Shown in pieces: positions 34,609 to 42,265 of a stretch of 64,000 bases of DNA. Within the stretch, counting starts at the first letter, position 1, and each line of letters starts with the position of its first letter. Location of the stretch: positions 1-64,000 of the forward strand of contig JBCBGF010000010.1 in the NCBI GenBank assembly GCA_038526915.1. Direction: 5' to 3'. The position numbers and the translations under genes were made by a program. The notes under the pieces are model-generated. The model saw nothing but the letters and a program-made list of their open reading frames with translations, searched no databases and was not told where the DNA came from. This stretch comes from JBCBGF01 sp038526915. Its GTDB lineage: Bacteria > Pseudomonadota > Alphaproteobacteria > Rhodobacterales > Rhodobacteraceae.

Positions 34609-35199
34609 ATGCGCCCCATCCTGATCTGGGTCCTGCTGGCAGGTATCGTTGCCTGGGCCGTCGGTGCTGCGCTCACCAGCCCGCTTTTGGCCTGGCGCGA
34701 GCCCATCTATATCGCTGCAGGTCTTGCAGGCGTCATCGGACTTGTCCTGATCCTGTTTCAGCCACTGCTCGCGGGCGAGCATGTGCCGGGGCTCGCTGGG
34801 TTCCGCGGGCGGCGCGTCCATCGCTGGACAGGCGCGGCTCTGGTGGCCTCTGTGGTGATCCATGTGGCAGGCCTCTGGATCACCAGCCCGCCCGATGTCG
34901 TCGACGCCCTGACCTTCACGTCCCCCACCCCATTCTCGGCCTGGGGCGTCATCGCCATGTGGGCGGTGTTCGCCACCGCCGGTATAGCGCTCCTGCGGCG
35001 GCGCTTGCGCTACCGCATCTGGCAAGCGGCCCATGGCACGCTGGCGGTGGTGATCGCCGGGGGCACCGTGGCGCATGCGCTGCTCATTGAGGGGACGATG
35101 GGATGGGTGTCAAAAGTGGCTCTGTGTGTGCTGGTGCTGGCGGCGACAGGGGCCGTGATCTGGCGGATCTTGCAGCGGCGCAGGGCGGCTAGACCGTGA
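34609..35199 (+). CDS. Ferric-reductase-like transmembrane protein
   Basis: 196 residues with five or six transmembrane helices. Histidines in helices (H-R-W-T-G near 71, V-V-I-H-V-A-G near 84-90, A-A-H-G near 142-145, V-A-H-A near 154-157) are placed to ligate haem as in the ferric reductase/MsrQ/cytochrome b561-like superfamily. Lies 24 bases after the Tat-exported dioxygenase-like gene; the two probably form an electron-transfer pair in the envelope. Confidence 0.75.
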   Translation: MRPILIWVLLAGIVAWAVGAALTSPLLAWREPIYIAAGLAGVIGLVLILFQPLLAGEHVPGLAGFRGRRVHRWTGAALVASVVIHVAGLWITSPPDVVDALTFTSPTPFSAWGVIAMWAVFATAGIALLRRRLRYRIWQAAHGTLAVVIAGGTVAHALLIEGTMGWVSKVALCVLVLAATGAVIWRILQRRRAARP

Positions 35200-35215
35200 G
35201 CGCGCGCGTTCTGTG

Positions 35216-35382
35216 ACAGAGGCTATCGCAGGCCCGTGGGTTGGCGATCCACCCCGGCGCTTGGGCACTTTATCTCACAAAGCACATCTTCCGCATCGCT
35301 TGCGCCCCACCGCTGCCAATATCGCCGGCCCGTCGGGCGGGCCTGCGATGGCCGGGGCCTGACGGCCTGTAAACCGGCCAGA
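35216..35382. repeat. Dispersed hairpin element, copy A
   Basis: About 167 bases closely matching 63484-63648. The two ends are inverted: about 30 bases from 35221 (GGCTATCGCAGGCCCG) pair with the complement near 35325-35354 (GGGCCTGCGATGGCC). Between them is a conserved core (CACTTTATCTC then CATCTTCCGCATCGC). On the minus strand the core reads as an 8-codon frame, ATG (35294-35296) to TAA (35270-35272), M-R-K-M-C-F-V-R. A second small palindrome closes the element. It fills the gap between two convergent genes. Confidence 0.8.
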
Positions 35383-35391
35383 GGTGCAACC

Positions 35392-36309
35392 CTACCGCTG
35401 CGCTGCCCCGTCCCGCTCCCACAAGGGATGCGGCACCGGGTCCTTTGCTCGCCAGAAATGCCGCCGGAACACCTCGACATAGGATCGGTACATATACCCG
35501 CCATTGCGCCCCAGATACCGCGCACGATTGGCAAAATAGACCGCCGGCAGGCCGTACCACGGCACCCGCGGATGCATGTGGTGGACGACATGCAGGTTGT
35601 TGTTCAGAAACATCCAGCTCAGCGGCCCGCGATCCTCGATGATCACCGTCCGGTCCGAGGCGCGTTCTTCCGCCTGATGCTCCAAAAACGTGCGGATCTT
35701 CAGGATCGACATCGCCGCATAACAGGCTGTCAGATAAAGCCAAACCGGCATCTCCGCCACCAAGACCACCCAAAGCGCAACCAAAGCCAAACTGGGAATA
35801 TGCCATAGCCATCCGCGTACCACGCGGGCATCGCCCGCCCGCGCCTGCCGCAGGTCGCCATGCATAAACGCGATCTGGCTGACCACGGGCCCGATCAGCA
35901 TCCGCCCCGCCAGCGTGTTGTTGAACCGCAAAACCCCCTGCACCCAACGCGGCAGCCGCGCCCAGATCGCGGGATCGAGGTAGTTCGATTCCGGATCGTC
36001 ATAGGGATCGGTCAGCACCGCGTTGTTATGATGCGCCAAGTGGGTATCGCGAAACCGCCCCAGAGGGATCAGCAGCCCCAGAACCGGAAACACCAGCGCC
36101 TCATTCAGCCGCTGCCGCCCCGGAAACGGATGGTCATGCACGATCTCATGGGTCAGCGAAGCATGGAGCGCGATCATCAGCGTGGCCAATACAAACCCCG
36201 CAGGCATCCACCATGCGGCCACAACCGTGGTCGCCAGCGCCCACAGCCCATAGCAGACCAAAAGCAGCCCCAGCGTCGGCCATTCCACAGCGTTCAGATG
36301 TCGCGTCAC
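35392..36309 (-). CDS. Fatty acid desaturase family membrane enzyme
   Basis: 305 residues with four or five transmembrane segments and the three histidine boxes of di-iron desaturases/hydroxylases: H54-E-I-V-H58 (then D-H60), H90-L-A-H-H94, and H-V-V-H-H near 245. It could act on acyl lipids or, as in the related CrtW/CrtR groups, on other hydrophobic substrates. Divergent from the XRE regulator at 36424, with a dyad between them, so it is probably controlled by that regulator. Confidence 0.85.
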   Translation of the reverse strand: MTRHLNAVEWPTLGLLLVCYGLWALATTVVAAWWMPAGFVLATLMIALHASLTHEIVHDHPFPGRQRLNEALVFPVLGLLIPLGRFRDTHLAHHNNAVLTDPYDDPESNYLDPAIWARLPRWVQGVLRFNNTLAGRMLIGPVVSQIAFMHGDLRQARAGDARVVRGWLWHIPSLALVALWVVLVAEMPVWLYLTACYAAMSILKIRTFLEHQAEERASDRTVIIEDRGPLSWMFLNNNLHVVHHMHPRVPWYGLPAVYFANRARYLGRNGGYMYRSYVEVFRRHFWRAKDPVPHPLWERDGAAQR

Positions 36310-36384
36310 GTCCCTGATTTTCCGAAGGTTTCCCAGTCAAACCATCATGCCACTTGTCGCAGCATCACAGAATTGTGTATGTAG

Positions 36385-36408
36385 CCAACATTAATTCCCC
36401 AATGTTGG
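36385..36408. promoter_or_regulatory. Operator-like dyad between desaturase and XRE regulator
   Basis: CCACATT-like arms: CCAACATT (36385-36392) and AATGTTGG (36401-36408) are perfect inverted repeats around an 8-base centre. They lie 15 bases before the GTG of the regulator and 76 bases before the divergent desaturase, where an XRE-family repressor could control both genes and itself. Confidence 0.6.
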
Positions 36409-36423
36409 ATAAATTAAACAAAC

Positions 36424-37305
36424 GTGAGCAAAACGGACAAACGAGACCGCGCCAACCAGTTCCGCCGCCGCCTTTCCCGCGCGGTGCAGGATCGCGGCAT
36501 CACCCAAAGCGCCTTGGCCCGCACCGTGGGCGTCGATCGCTCAACGGTGTCACAGCTTCTGTCTGGCACCGGCGCGCGCCTGCCCAACGCCCAGGTCGTG
36601 GCTGAATGCGCCGCCGCCCTCGATGTCTCGGCGGACTGGCTTTTAGGGCTGACCGACCGTCCGGAACAAGCCGCCGATCTTCTGGCCTCTACGATGGAGA
36701 TGTCGGCGGCCCCCCGTGCCCTAATCGATGATCAAATCTATGCCTGGCACCGCGAGGCTGCGGGCTACAAGATCCGCCACACGCCCGCGCGCCTGCCCGA
36801 TATGCTCAAGACCACCGAAATGCTGCGCTGGGAATACGCGCCGCACCTGGGCAAGACCACCGAACAGGCCATCGGCGCCTCCACCGACCGGCTGGATCTG
36901 TTGCGCCACGCCCCGTCTGACTATGAAATCGCCATACCGATCTTCGAGATCGACAGTTTCATCCGGGGCGAGGGCTACTACGCCGACCTGCCCGAAGACG
37001 TGCGCCTGGGCCAGATCGCGCGGTTCAAGGACCTGCACAACCAGCTTTACCCGACCCTGCGCATCTTCCTCTACGACGCGCGGCGGCTACTTTCGTCGCC
37101 CATCACGGTCTTCGGCCCCCTGATGGCGGTGCTCTACATCGGCCAGCACTACCTGGCGTTCCGCGATACCGAGCGTGTGCAGGCCTTCACCCGCCATTTC
37201 GATGTGCTCGTGCGCGAGGCTTATGTCTCGGCCCGCGATTTCCCCGCTTATCTCGATCAGGTGGCTGAGACGAACTCTACTGGTCCCCGTGTGCGGTCCT
37301 TGTGA
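36424..37305 (+). CDS. XRE-family regulator with C-terminal effector domain
   Basis: 293 residues. The helix-turn-helix at about 20-62 is seen as Q-S-A-L-A-R-T-V-G-V-D-R-S-T-V-S-Q-L-L and A-L-D-V-S-A-D-W-L-L-G-L. A roughly 200-residue C-terminal domain with many aromatic residues (Y-A-W-H-R-E-A, Y-I-G-Q-H-Y-L-A-F-R) is not recognised; it probably binds a ligand. GTG start. Divergent from the desaturase with a dyad in between. Its last 29 bases overlap the convergent lipocalin gene. Confidence 0.85.
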   Translation: MSKTDKRDRANQFRRRLSRAVQDRGITQSALARTVGVDRSTVSQLLSGTGARLPNAQVVAECAAALDVSADWLLGLTDRPEQAADLLASTMEMSAAPRALIDDQIYAWHREAAGYKIRHTPARLPDMLKTTEMLRWEYAPHLGKTTEQAIGASTDRLDLLRHAPSDYEIAIPIFEIDSFIRGEGYYADLPEDVRLGQIARFKDLHNQLYPTLRIFLYDARRLLSSPITVFGPLMAVLYIGQHYLAFRDTERVQAFTRHFDVLVREAYVSARDFPAYLDQVAETNSTGPRVRSL

Positions 37306-37801
37306 TCTGGCTGGTGTCGTAGCCATTGAATTCAAGGATTTGCAGGGCGGCGTTGAACCTGTCCGGCGGGATCTCAGGCTCCCTGTTCAGGATCCAGCCC
37401 GCGCGCCCCGACGGCACGCCCACCACAGCGGTTCGGTAATCCGCATCCACCCATAAAACCCAGTAGGGCGCTGAGACAAACGGCACGCCTTGGAACCGCA
37501 CCGCCAACCGCCCCGGCCCGGTGACACGCGCCGATCCGGTGACCGACGTGACCTCACCACCCCGCAAACAGGTGTTTTTGACAGACAGGGTGTCCGCCGA
37601 CACCACCTGGTATTCGGCGGTCACATCGCTGCATCCCCGCTGAAACGGCACCTCATACCGCGCGACCTCGTACCAAAGCCCTGCATAGCGCGCAGGTTCA
37701 AACGCCGCGATGGAAGAGATCGGAACCGAGGTGTCGCGGTAGACCCCACCAGTACACCCCGCGAGGACGCAGGCGAAGAACAGCCACGCTATTCGATGCA
37801 C
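37277..37801 (-). CDS. blc: Lipocalin family lipoprotein
   Basis: 174 residues. Lipobox L-A-G-C16 gives a lipid-anchored protein. The lipocalin kernel G-L-W-Y-E-V-A-R-Y-E (about 41-50) and the conserved Cys pair (C57 region and C78 region) fit bacterial Blc, which binds fatty acids or lysophospholipids at the outer membrane. Overlaps the upstream cysteine-rich lipoprotein gene by 13 bases and the convergent XRE gene by 29. Nearness to a desaturase and its regulator suggests a lipid theme. Confidence 0.88.
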   Translation of the reverse strand: MHRIAWLFFACVLAGCTGGVYRDTSVPISSIAAFEPARYAGLWYEVARYEVPFQRGCSDVTAEYQVVSADTLSVKNTCLRGGEVTSVTGSARVTGPGRLAVRFQGVPFVSAPYWVLWVDADYRTAVVGVPSGRAGWILNREPEIPPDRFNAALQILEFNGYDTSQITRTAHGDQ

Positions 37802-38115
37802 AGCGTCGTCTGCGTCCCAAAACGCCCCAAAACCTCGTTACATCCAAAAAGCGGCGTCACCGGCGCGCATGTCCGCGATCGCGCCAGACACAAGCCTTCA
37901 CAATCGCCATCCATCTCGCAGGTTTTGCCGGCGTCTGCAGGGGTGCGATAGCACACAAACGTCCCCTCCTGCGCGCCGACGCCCCAACGCCCCCCGTCCG
38001 CCTCGCACGCGGCCTGCTGGTTGGTGACCAGCGCCTCGCCCACAGGCGGCAAATCAGGGTCCGCCGGTTGGCAGGCAGCCAGCAAAAGGCTCAGGGCAAT
38101 CAGACGCGGGCGCAT
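37789..38115 (-). CDS. Cysteine-rich lipoprotein, function unknown
   Basis: 108 residues from M-R-P-R-L-I-A. Lipobox L-A-A-C15, then a mature domain with seven more cysteines including C-E-M-D-G-D-C-E-G-L-C, probably disulfide-bonded. Its 3' end overlaps the lipocalin start by 13 bases, so the two are cotranscribed. Not assigned to a family. Confidence 0.7.
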   Translation of the reverse strand: MRPRLIALSLLLAACQPADPDLPPVGEALVTNQQAACEADGGRWGVGAQEGTFVCYRTPADAGKTCEMDGDCEGLCLARSRTCAPVTPLFGCNEVLGRFGTQTTLCIE

Positions 38116-38153
38116 GAGCGTAAGGCTCGCAGACTGATCGTCAGACGCAAGCG

Positions 38154-39200
38154 CTAATACGGCATCGGCCAGGCTTTGTGGGCCTCGGCGATATCCTCTA
38201 GCACCGCCGCGTCCAGCGTCAGATCGGCCGCGGACAAGGCCGTGTCGAGTTGCTCCATCGTCGTCGCGCCAAAGATCGGGATCACGTGGAAGGGCCGCGT
38301 CAAACACCAGGCCAGGGACATCTGCGTGAGATCCAGCCCGTGTTTTTCGGCAATCGCGGCATAGGCCTCGACCGCGCCTGCGGCCCGATCGGTCATCCGA
38401 CCGCCCAGATCGCTCGACCCCACCGTCGCGCGTGATCCTTGCGGCCGCGCCCCACCGCGGTATTTCCCAGTCAACAGCCCCGTGGCCAGCGGCGAAAAGG
38501 CGAACAGCGTTACACCTTCATGCACGCTCATCTCGGCCAGATCCGTGTCGAACTGCCGGCAAAGCAGCGAATACTCGTTCTGGATAGACGCCACCCGCGG
38601 CCCGCCTGTGGCCGCAGCAGCCGCATTCCACTGCATGGTCCCCCAGACGCTGTCATTCGACAGACCCCAAGCGCGAATTTTCCCCTCCGCCACCAGGTCC
38701 TTCAGCGTCTCGGACAAGGCGTGGATCCCGTCAATCTCCGCCGCGCGATCCTGCTGCGAGGGATCAAAGCCCCAGTTCTGACGAAAGTGGAACGACCCGC
38801 GATTGGGCCAGTGCAACTGATAGAGATCGACGTAATCCGTCTGCAGCCGCCTGAGCGAGCCCTCCAGCGCCGCGCGCAGCGTCTCCGGCGACACCGGCTG
38901 CCCCTGCCGCACAAAGCGTTCGTTATACCCCGACACCTTGGTGGCCAGCACCACATCGCTCCGCCGCCCGGTTTTGGCGAACCAAGTGCCGATGATCGTC
39001 TCGGTCCCGCCCACCGTTTCCGCAGACACCGGGTTCACCGGATACATCTCGGCCGTGTCGATGAAATCGCACCCCCGATCCAGCGCGAAGTCGATCTGCG
39101 CATGCCCCTCAGCCTCGGTGTTCTGCGTCCCCCAGGTCATCGAGCCCAGGCTGAAGACACTCACCTCGATCCCGGTCTGTCCCAATGTGGTGCGTTTCAT
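38154..39200 (-). CDS. tas: Aldo/keto reductase, Tas-like
   Basis: 348 residues. The AKR tetrad is visible: D48-T-A-E-M-Y53 (Asp, Tyr), K87 in A-T-K-V, and H128 in Q-L-H-W. V-S-G-Y and Y-Q-L-H-W-P-N-R match the Tas/YghZ branch. NADPH-dependent reduction of an aldehyde; the physiological substrate is unknown. Confidence 0.88.
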   Translation of the reverse strand: MKRTTLGQTGIEVSVFSLGSMTWGTQNTEAEGHAQIDFALDRGCDFIDTAEMYPVNPVSAETVGGTETIIGTWFAKTGRRSDVVLATKVSGYNERFVRQGQPVSPETLRAALEGSLRRLQTDYVDLYQLHWPNRGSFHFRQNWGFDPSQQDRAAEIDGIHALSETLKDLVAEGKIRAWGLSNDSVWGTMQWNAAAAATGGPRVASIQNEYSLLCRQFDTDLAEMSVHEGVTLFAFSPLATGLLTGKYRGGARPQGSRATVGSSDLGGRMTDRAAGAVEAYAAIAEKHGLDLTQMSLAWCLTRPFHVIPIFGATTMEQLDTALSAADLTLDAAVLEDIAEAHKAWPMPY

Positions 39201-39303
39201 GGTGGTGCCTCCTGTCTGCCCGAGCGCGCGACCCTACCCGGTGGCGGGCGGAGGGCAAGATCAACCCTTGAGAACAAAAGAGGAACACTCTAAATTCACC
39301 GCC

Positions 39304-39942
39304 ATGCAGCACAGCCCCGCGCCCCATATGCTCACCCGTGCCTCGCACCGCGCGCCCCAGGCGGGCCGGGCGGAGGTGGCGGTGATGGGCGAGATGGCGC
39401 TGGCCCGCGCCCGGGTGCATGAGATCTGCGGGCCCGCCCGGCGGACGCTTGCGCTCACTGTGGCGCGCGCGCTGGATGGCCCCATCCTCTGGATCGCGCC
39501 CGCCTGGCATCCCGACGGGCTCAATGGCGCGGCCCTGCCCGACTGGATCGACCCCGCCCGCCTGATCTTCGCCCATCCCCGCCGGCCCGAGGATATGCTT
39601 TGGTCGATGGAGGAAGGTCTGAGGGCGGGTGCGGTACCGCTTGTCATCGCCGACCTGCCCGACCCGCCCGGGATGACACCGGTGCGCCGGCTGCATCTGG
39701 CCGCCGAAACCGGTGCGCTGGAGGGTACGGTGGTGCCCTTGGGCCTGATCCTCACCCCCGGTGCGGGCGGGGCGCAGGGGATTGAGAGCCGTTGGTCGCT
39801 CAGCCCCCGCCACGGGGCGGAGGGGCGCACGGAATGGGACCTCGCACGCCTGCGCGCCCGCACCGCGCCGCAGATGCGCTGGCGTGTCAGCGCGGGCGCC
39901 CGGGGTGGTCTGGCGATGGGGGCCGCGCAAGCGATCGAGTGA
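39304..39942 (+). CDS. ImuA-like hypothetical protein
   Basis: 212 residues from the ATG at 39304 (another Met at 39328). G-P-A-R-R-T-L-A-L-T-V-A-R-A, then G-P-I-L-W-I-A-P-A-W, L-I-F-A-H-P-R-R-P-E-D-M-L-W-S-M-E-E-G-L-R-A-G and V-I-A-D-L follow the layout of ImuA/RecA-like proteins. There is no Walker A glycine loop, and imuB and dnaE2 are not adjacent. A stand-alone version common in Rhodobacterales is likely; function unknown. Confidence 0.6.
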   Translation: MQHSPAPHMLTRASHRAPQAGRAEVAVMGEMALARARVHEICGPARRTLALTVARALDGPILWIAPAWHPDGLNGAALPDWIDPARLIFAHPRRPEDMLWSMEEGLRAGAVPLVIADLPDPPGMTPVRRLHLAAETGALEGTVVPLGLILTPGAGGAQGIESRWSLSPRHGAEGRTEWDLARLRARTAPQMRWRVSAGARGGLAMGAAQAIE

Positions 39943-39981
39943 GGACCGGGGCTCTGCCCCCTGCCCTTCGGGCATTCCCCC

Positions 39982-40030
39982 GGGATATTTCCAGACCAAA
40001 GACACCCCCTCTTTGGTCCCGAAATATCCC
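39982..40030 (+). repeat. Palindromic repeat upstream of lysC
   Basis: GGGATATTTCCAGACCAAAG (39982-40001) and its near-complement ending AAATATCCC (40011-40030) pair at 18 of 20 positions around a 9-base loop. Units of this kind (GGGATATTT...GACCAAAG) are scattered in roseobacter genomes. In the lysC leader it may terminate upstream transcription or act on the leader. Confidence 0.65.
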
Positions 40031-40110
40031 CGCCGGAGGCGCACGGTGCCCCCTTGCCCCCGCCTCGCGGCGGACGTACACCCCCGCGACACCAAGAAGG
40101 CCCGGGGTCC

Positions 40111-41349
40111 ATGTCTGTCCTTGTCATGAAATTCGGCGGCACCTCTGTCGCCACGCTCGACCGCATCCGACGCGCGGCCAAGCGCGTGGGGCGCGAGGTT
40201 GCCAACGGCCACAACGTGATCGTCATCGTCTCGGCCATGGCGGGCAAGACGAACGAGCTGGTGGGCTGGGTCGAAGAGACCTCGCAACTCTTCGACGCGC
40301 GCGAATACGATGCGGTGGTGTCCTCAGGCGAACAGGTCACCGCCGGGCTCATGGCGTTGACACTGCAAGAGATGGACGTGCCCGCCCGCAGCTGGCAGGG
40401 CTGGCAGGTGCCGCTCAAGACAACCTCGGCCCATTCGGCAGCACGGATCGAGGAGATCGCGTCCGACAACATCACCGCCAAGTTCGATGAAGGCATGCGC
40501 GTGGCCGTGGTCGCAGGCTTCCAGGGGATCAGCCCCGAGGGACGGATCACCACGCTTGGCCGCGGCGGATCGGACACGACCGCAGTGGCCTTCGCCGCCG
40601 CCTTCGATGCCGTGCGCTGTGACATCTACACCGACGTCGATGGTGTCTACACCACTGACCCGCGGATCACCGACAAGGCCCGCAAGCTGGACCGCATCGC
40701 GTTCGAGGAGATGCTGGAACTGGCCAGCCTCGGGGCCAAGGTCCTGCAGACCCGGTCAGTGGAGCTCGCCATGCGCTACAACGTGCGGCTACGCGTTCTG
40801 TCGAGTTTCGAGGATAATGACGAGAGCGCGGGCACCCTTGTCTGCGCCGAGGAGGATATCGTGGAAAGCAATGTGGTGGCCGGTGTGGCCTATAGCCGGG
40901 ACGAGGCCAAGATGACGCTGATCTCCGTGGCCGACCGGCCCGGCATCGCGGCGGCGATCTTCGGGCCCCTCGCGGCGGCGGGCGTGAATGTCGACATGAT
41001 CGTCCAGAACATCTCGGAAGAGGGGCGCACGGACATGACCTTTTCCTGCCCCACCGATCAGGTGGCACGCGCGCAAAAGGCCATGGATGAGGCCAAGACC
41101 AAAGGCGAGATCAACTTTCACGATCTGGTCGCGGATACCGCGGTCTCCAAGGTGTCAGTGGTGGGCATCGGGATGCGCAGCCATGCAGGCGTCGCCGCAC
41201 AGATGTTCCAGGCGCTGCGCGACGAGGGGATCAATATCAAAGTGATCACCACGTCCGAGATCAAGATCTCGGTTCTGATCGAACGCAAATATATGGAGCT
41301 GGCGGTGCAAGCGCTCCACGATGTGTTCGGGCTGGAAAAAGCGGCTTAA
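40111..41349 (+). CDS. lysC: Aspartate kinase LysC
   Basis: 412 residues. K7-F-G-G-T-S-V starts the kinase domain; G-R-G-G-S-D-T-T and D-V-D-G-V-Y-T-T-D-P-R follow, and two C-terminal ACT domains (from about 265) carry allosteric control. It phosphorylates aspartate for Lys, Thr, Met and diaminopimelate synthesis. Start at the Met of M-S-V-L-V-M-K-F-G-G. Confidence 0.96.
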   Translation: MSVLVMKFGGTSVATLDRIRRAAKRVGREVANGHNVIVIVSAMAGKTNELVGWVEETSQLFDAREYDAVVSSGEQVTAGLMALTLQEMDVPARSWQGWQVPLKTTSAHSAARIEEIASDNITAKFDEGMRVAVVAGFQGISPEGRITTLGRGGSDTTAVAFAAAFDAVRCDIYTDVDGVYTTDPRITDKARKLDRIAFEEMLELASLGAKVLQTRSVELAMRYNVRLRVLSSFEDNDESAGTLVCAEEDIVESNVVAGVAYSRDEAKMTLISVADRPGIAAAIFGPLAAAGVNVDMIVQNISEEGRTDMTFSCPTDQVARAQKAMDEAKTKGEINFHDLVADTAVSKVSVVGIGMRSHAGVAAQMFQALRDEGINIKVITTSEIKISVLIERKYMELAVQALHDVFGLEKAA

Positions 41350-41392
41350 GGCAATTTGCGATACGGCTGCCTCAAGTAAAACGCAAAACGCG

Positions 41393-42109
41393 TTAAGCCC
41401 GCCCGAAAAACCGCCCGATCAGGCTGTCACGATTGCGCGGCGGCGCGACCTGGCCCAAAAGCGCGGTGGGCGGGTATTTGCGCCCCGGGTCGATGAACTG
41501 AAACCCACGCTCGCCCTTACGCATGGCGAACTGGTTGTGGCCGATGGCCACGATCGGGCAATCCTGCGCCTCGGCGAAATGCACCGCAATGGGGAACACC
41601 GCCGACGGCTCGAACTCGGGGCTGTGCTGCCAGATCGAAGGCATGAAATCATCGCCGATCAGCAATCCCCCGGGCCGCAGCTTGGGCCAGATCCGGATCA
41701 GGTCGATGACCGCCCCGCGCAACGTGTGATCGCCATCGACATAGGCCAGATCCAGTGATCCGTCGGGCACCTCGTCCATTTTTTCCGCCGTCGTCCCGCG
41801 TAGAACACGCCGTTTCGCCACCGCGAAATCCGTGGCGTCCATCGCCTTTTGATACGCCGCTTCAAAGGGTTCGTCTTCGATGTTGAACGGCTTGTTCCAA
41901 TCCTCGAGCCGACGCCAGGGATCGAGCATCCAATAGGTCTCGATATCGGGACAGGCGGCCAGCAGGTGCGCGGCAAAGCGCCCTTCCCAGACGCCAAGCT
42001 CCAGGATGGACCGCGCCTCTTCCGCGCGGGCGATACGGGTGATCAGGGCGAAACGGTCGGGCGTGTCGTGGCCGGGATCGGCGAGGTCCGTTAGCGGGAG
42101 GGCGGGCAT
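41393..42109 (-). CDS. Class I SAM-dependent methyltransferase
   Basis: 238 residues. S-I-L-E-L-G-V-W-E-G-R-F is motif I (SAM binding), Y-W-M-L-D-P-W-R-R follows, D-L-A-Y-V-D-G-D-H is motif IV-like, and L-R-P-G-G-L-L-I-G-D-D is the next strand. The Y-V-D-G-D-H and G-D-D motifs are typical of the Methyltransf_24 group. Substrate unknown. Start placed at M-P-A-L-P-L. Confidence 0.8.
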   Translation of the reverse strand: MPALPLTDLADPGHDTPDRFALITRIARAEEARSILELGVWEGRFAAHLLAACPDIETYWMLDPWRRLEDWNKPFNIEDEPFEAAYQKAMDATDFAVAKRRVLRGTTAEKMDEVPDGSLDLAYVDGDHTLRGAVIDLIRIWPKLRPGGLLIGDDFMPSIWQHSPEFEPSAVFPIAVHFAEAQDCPIVAIGHNQFAMRKGERGFQFIDPGRKYPPTALLGQVAPPRNRDSLIGRFFGRA

Positions 42110-42265
42110 GATGTGTGTTCCTGCAAACGCCCCCACGAGGTATCCAAGTCTATTCGGCTTGCCCGGTCAAGTGGCATGCGACGGGGCGTTCCCCTTGGGT
42201 CGCGCATGTGGTCTAACGGCGGTGAACGACTGGTATGGTGCCGAGGGAGGCCGGGCGTAGCCAAG

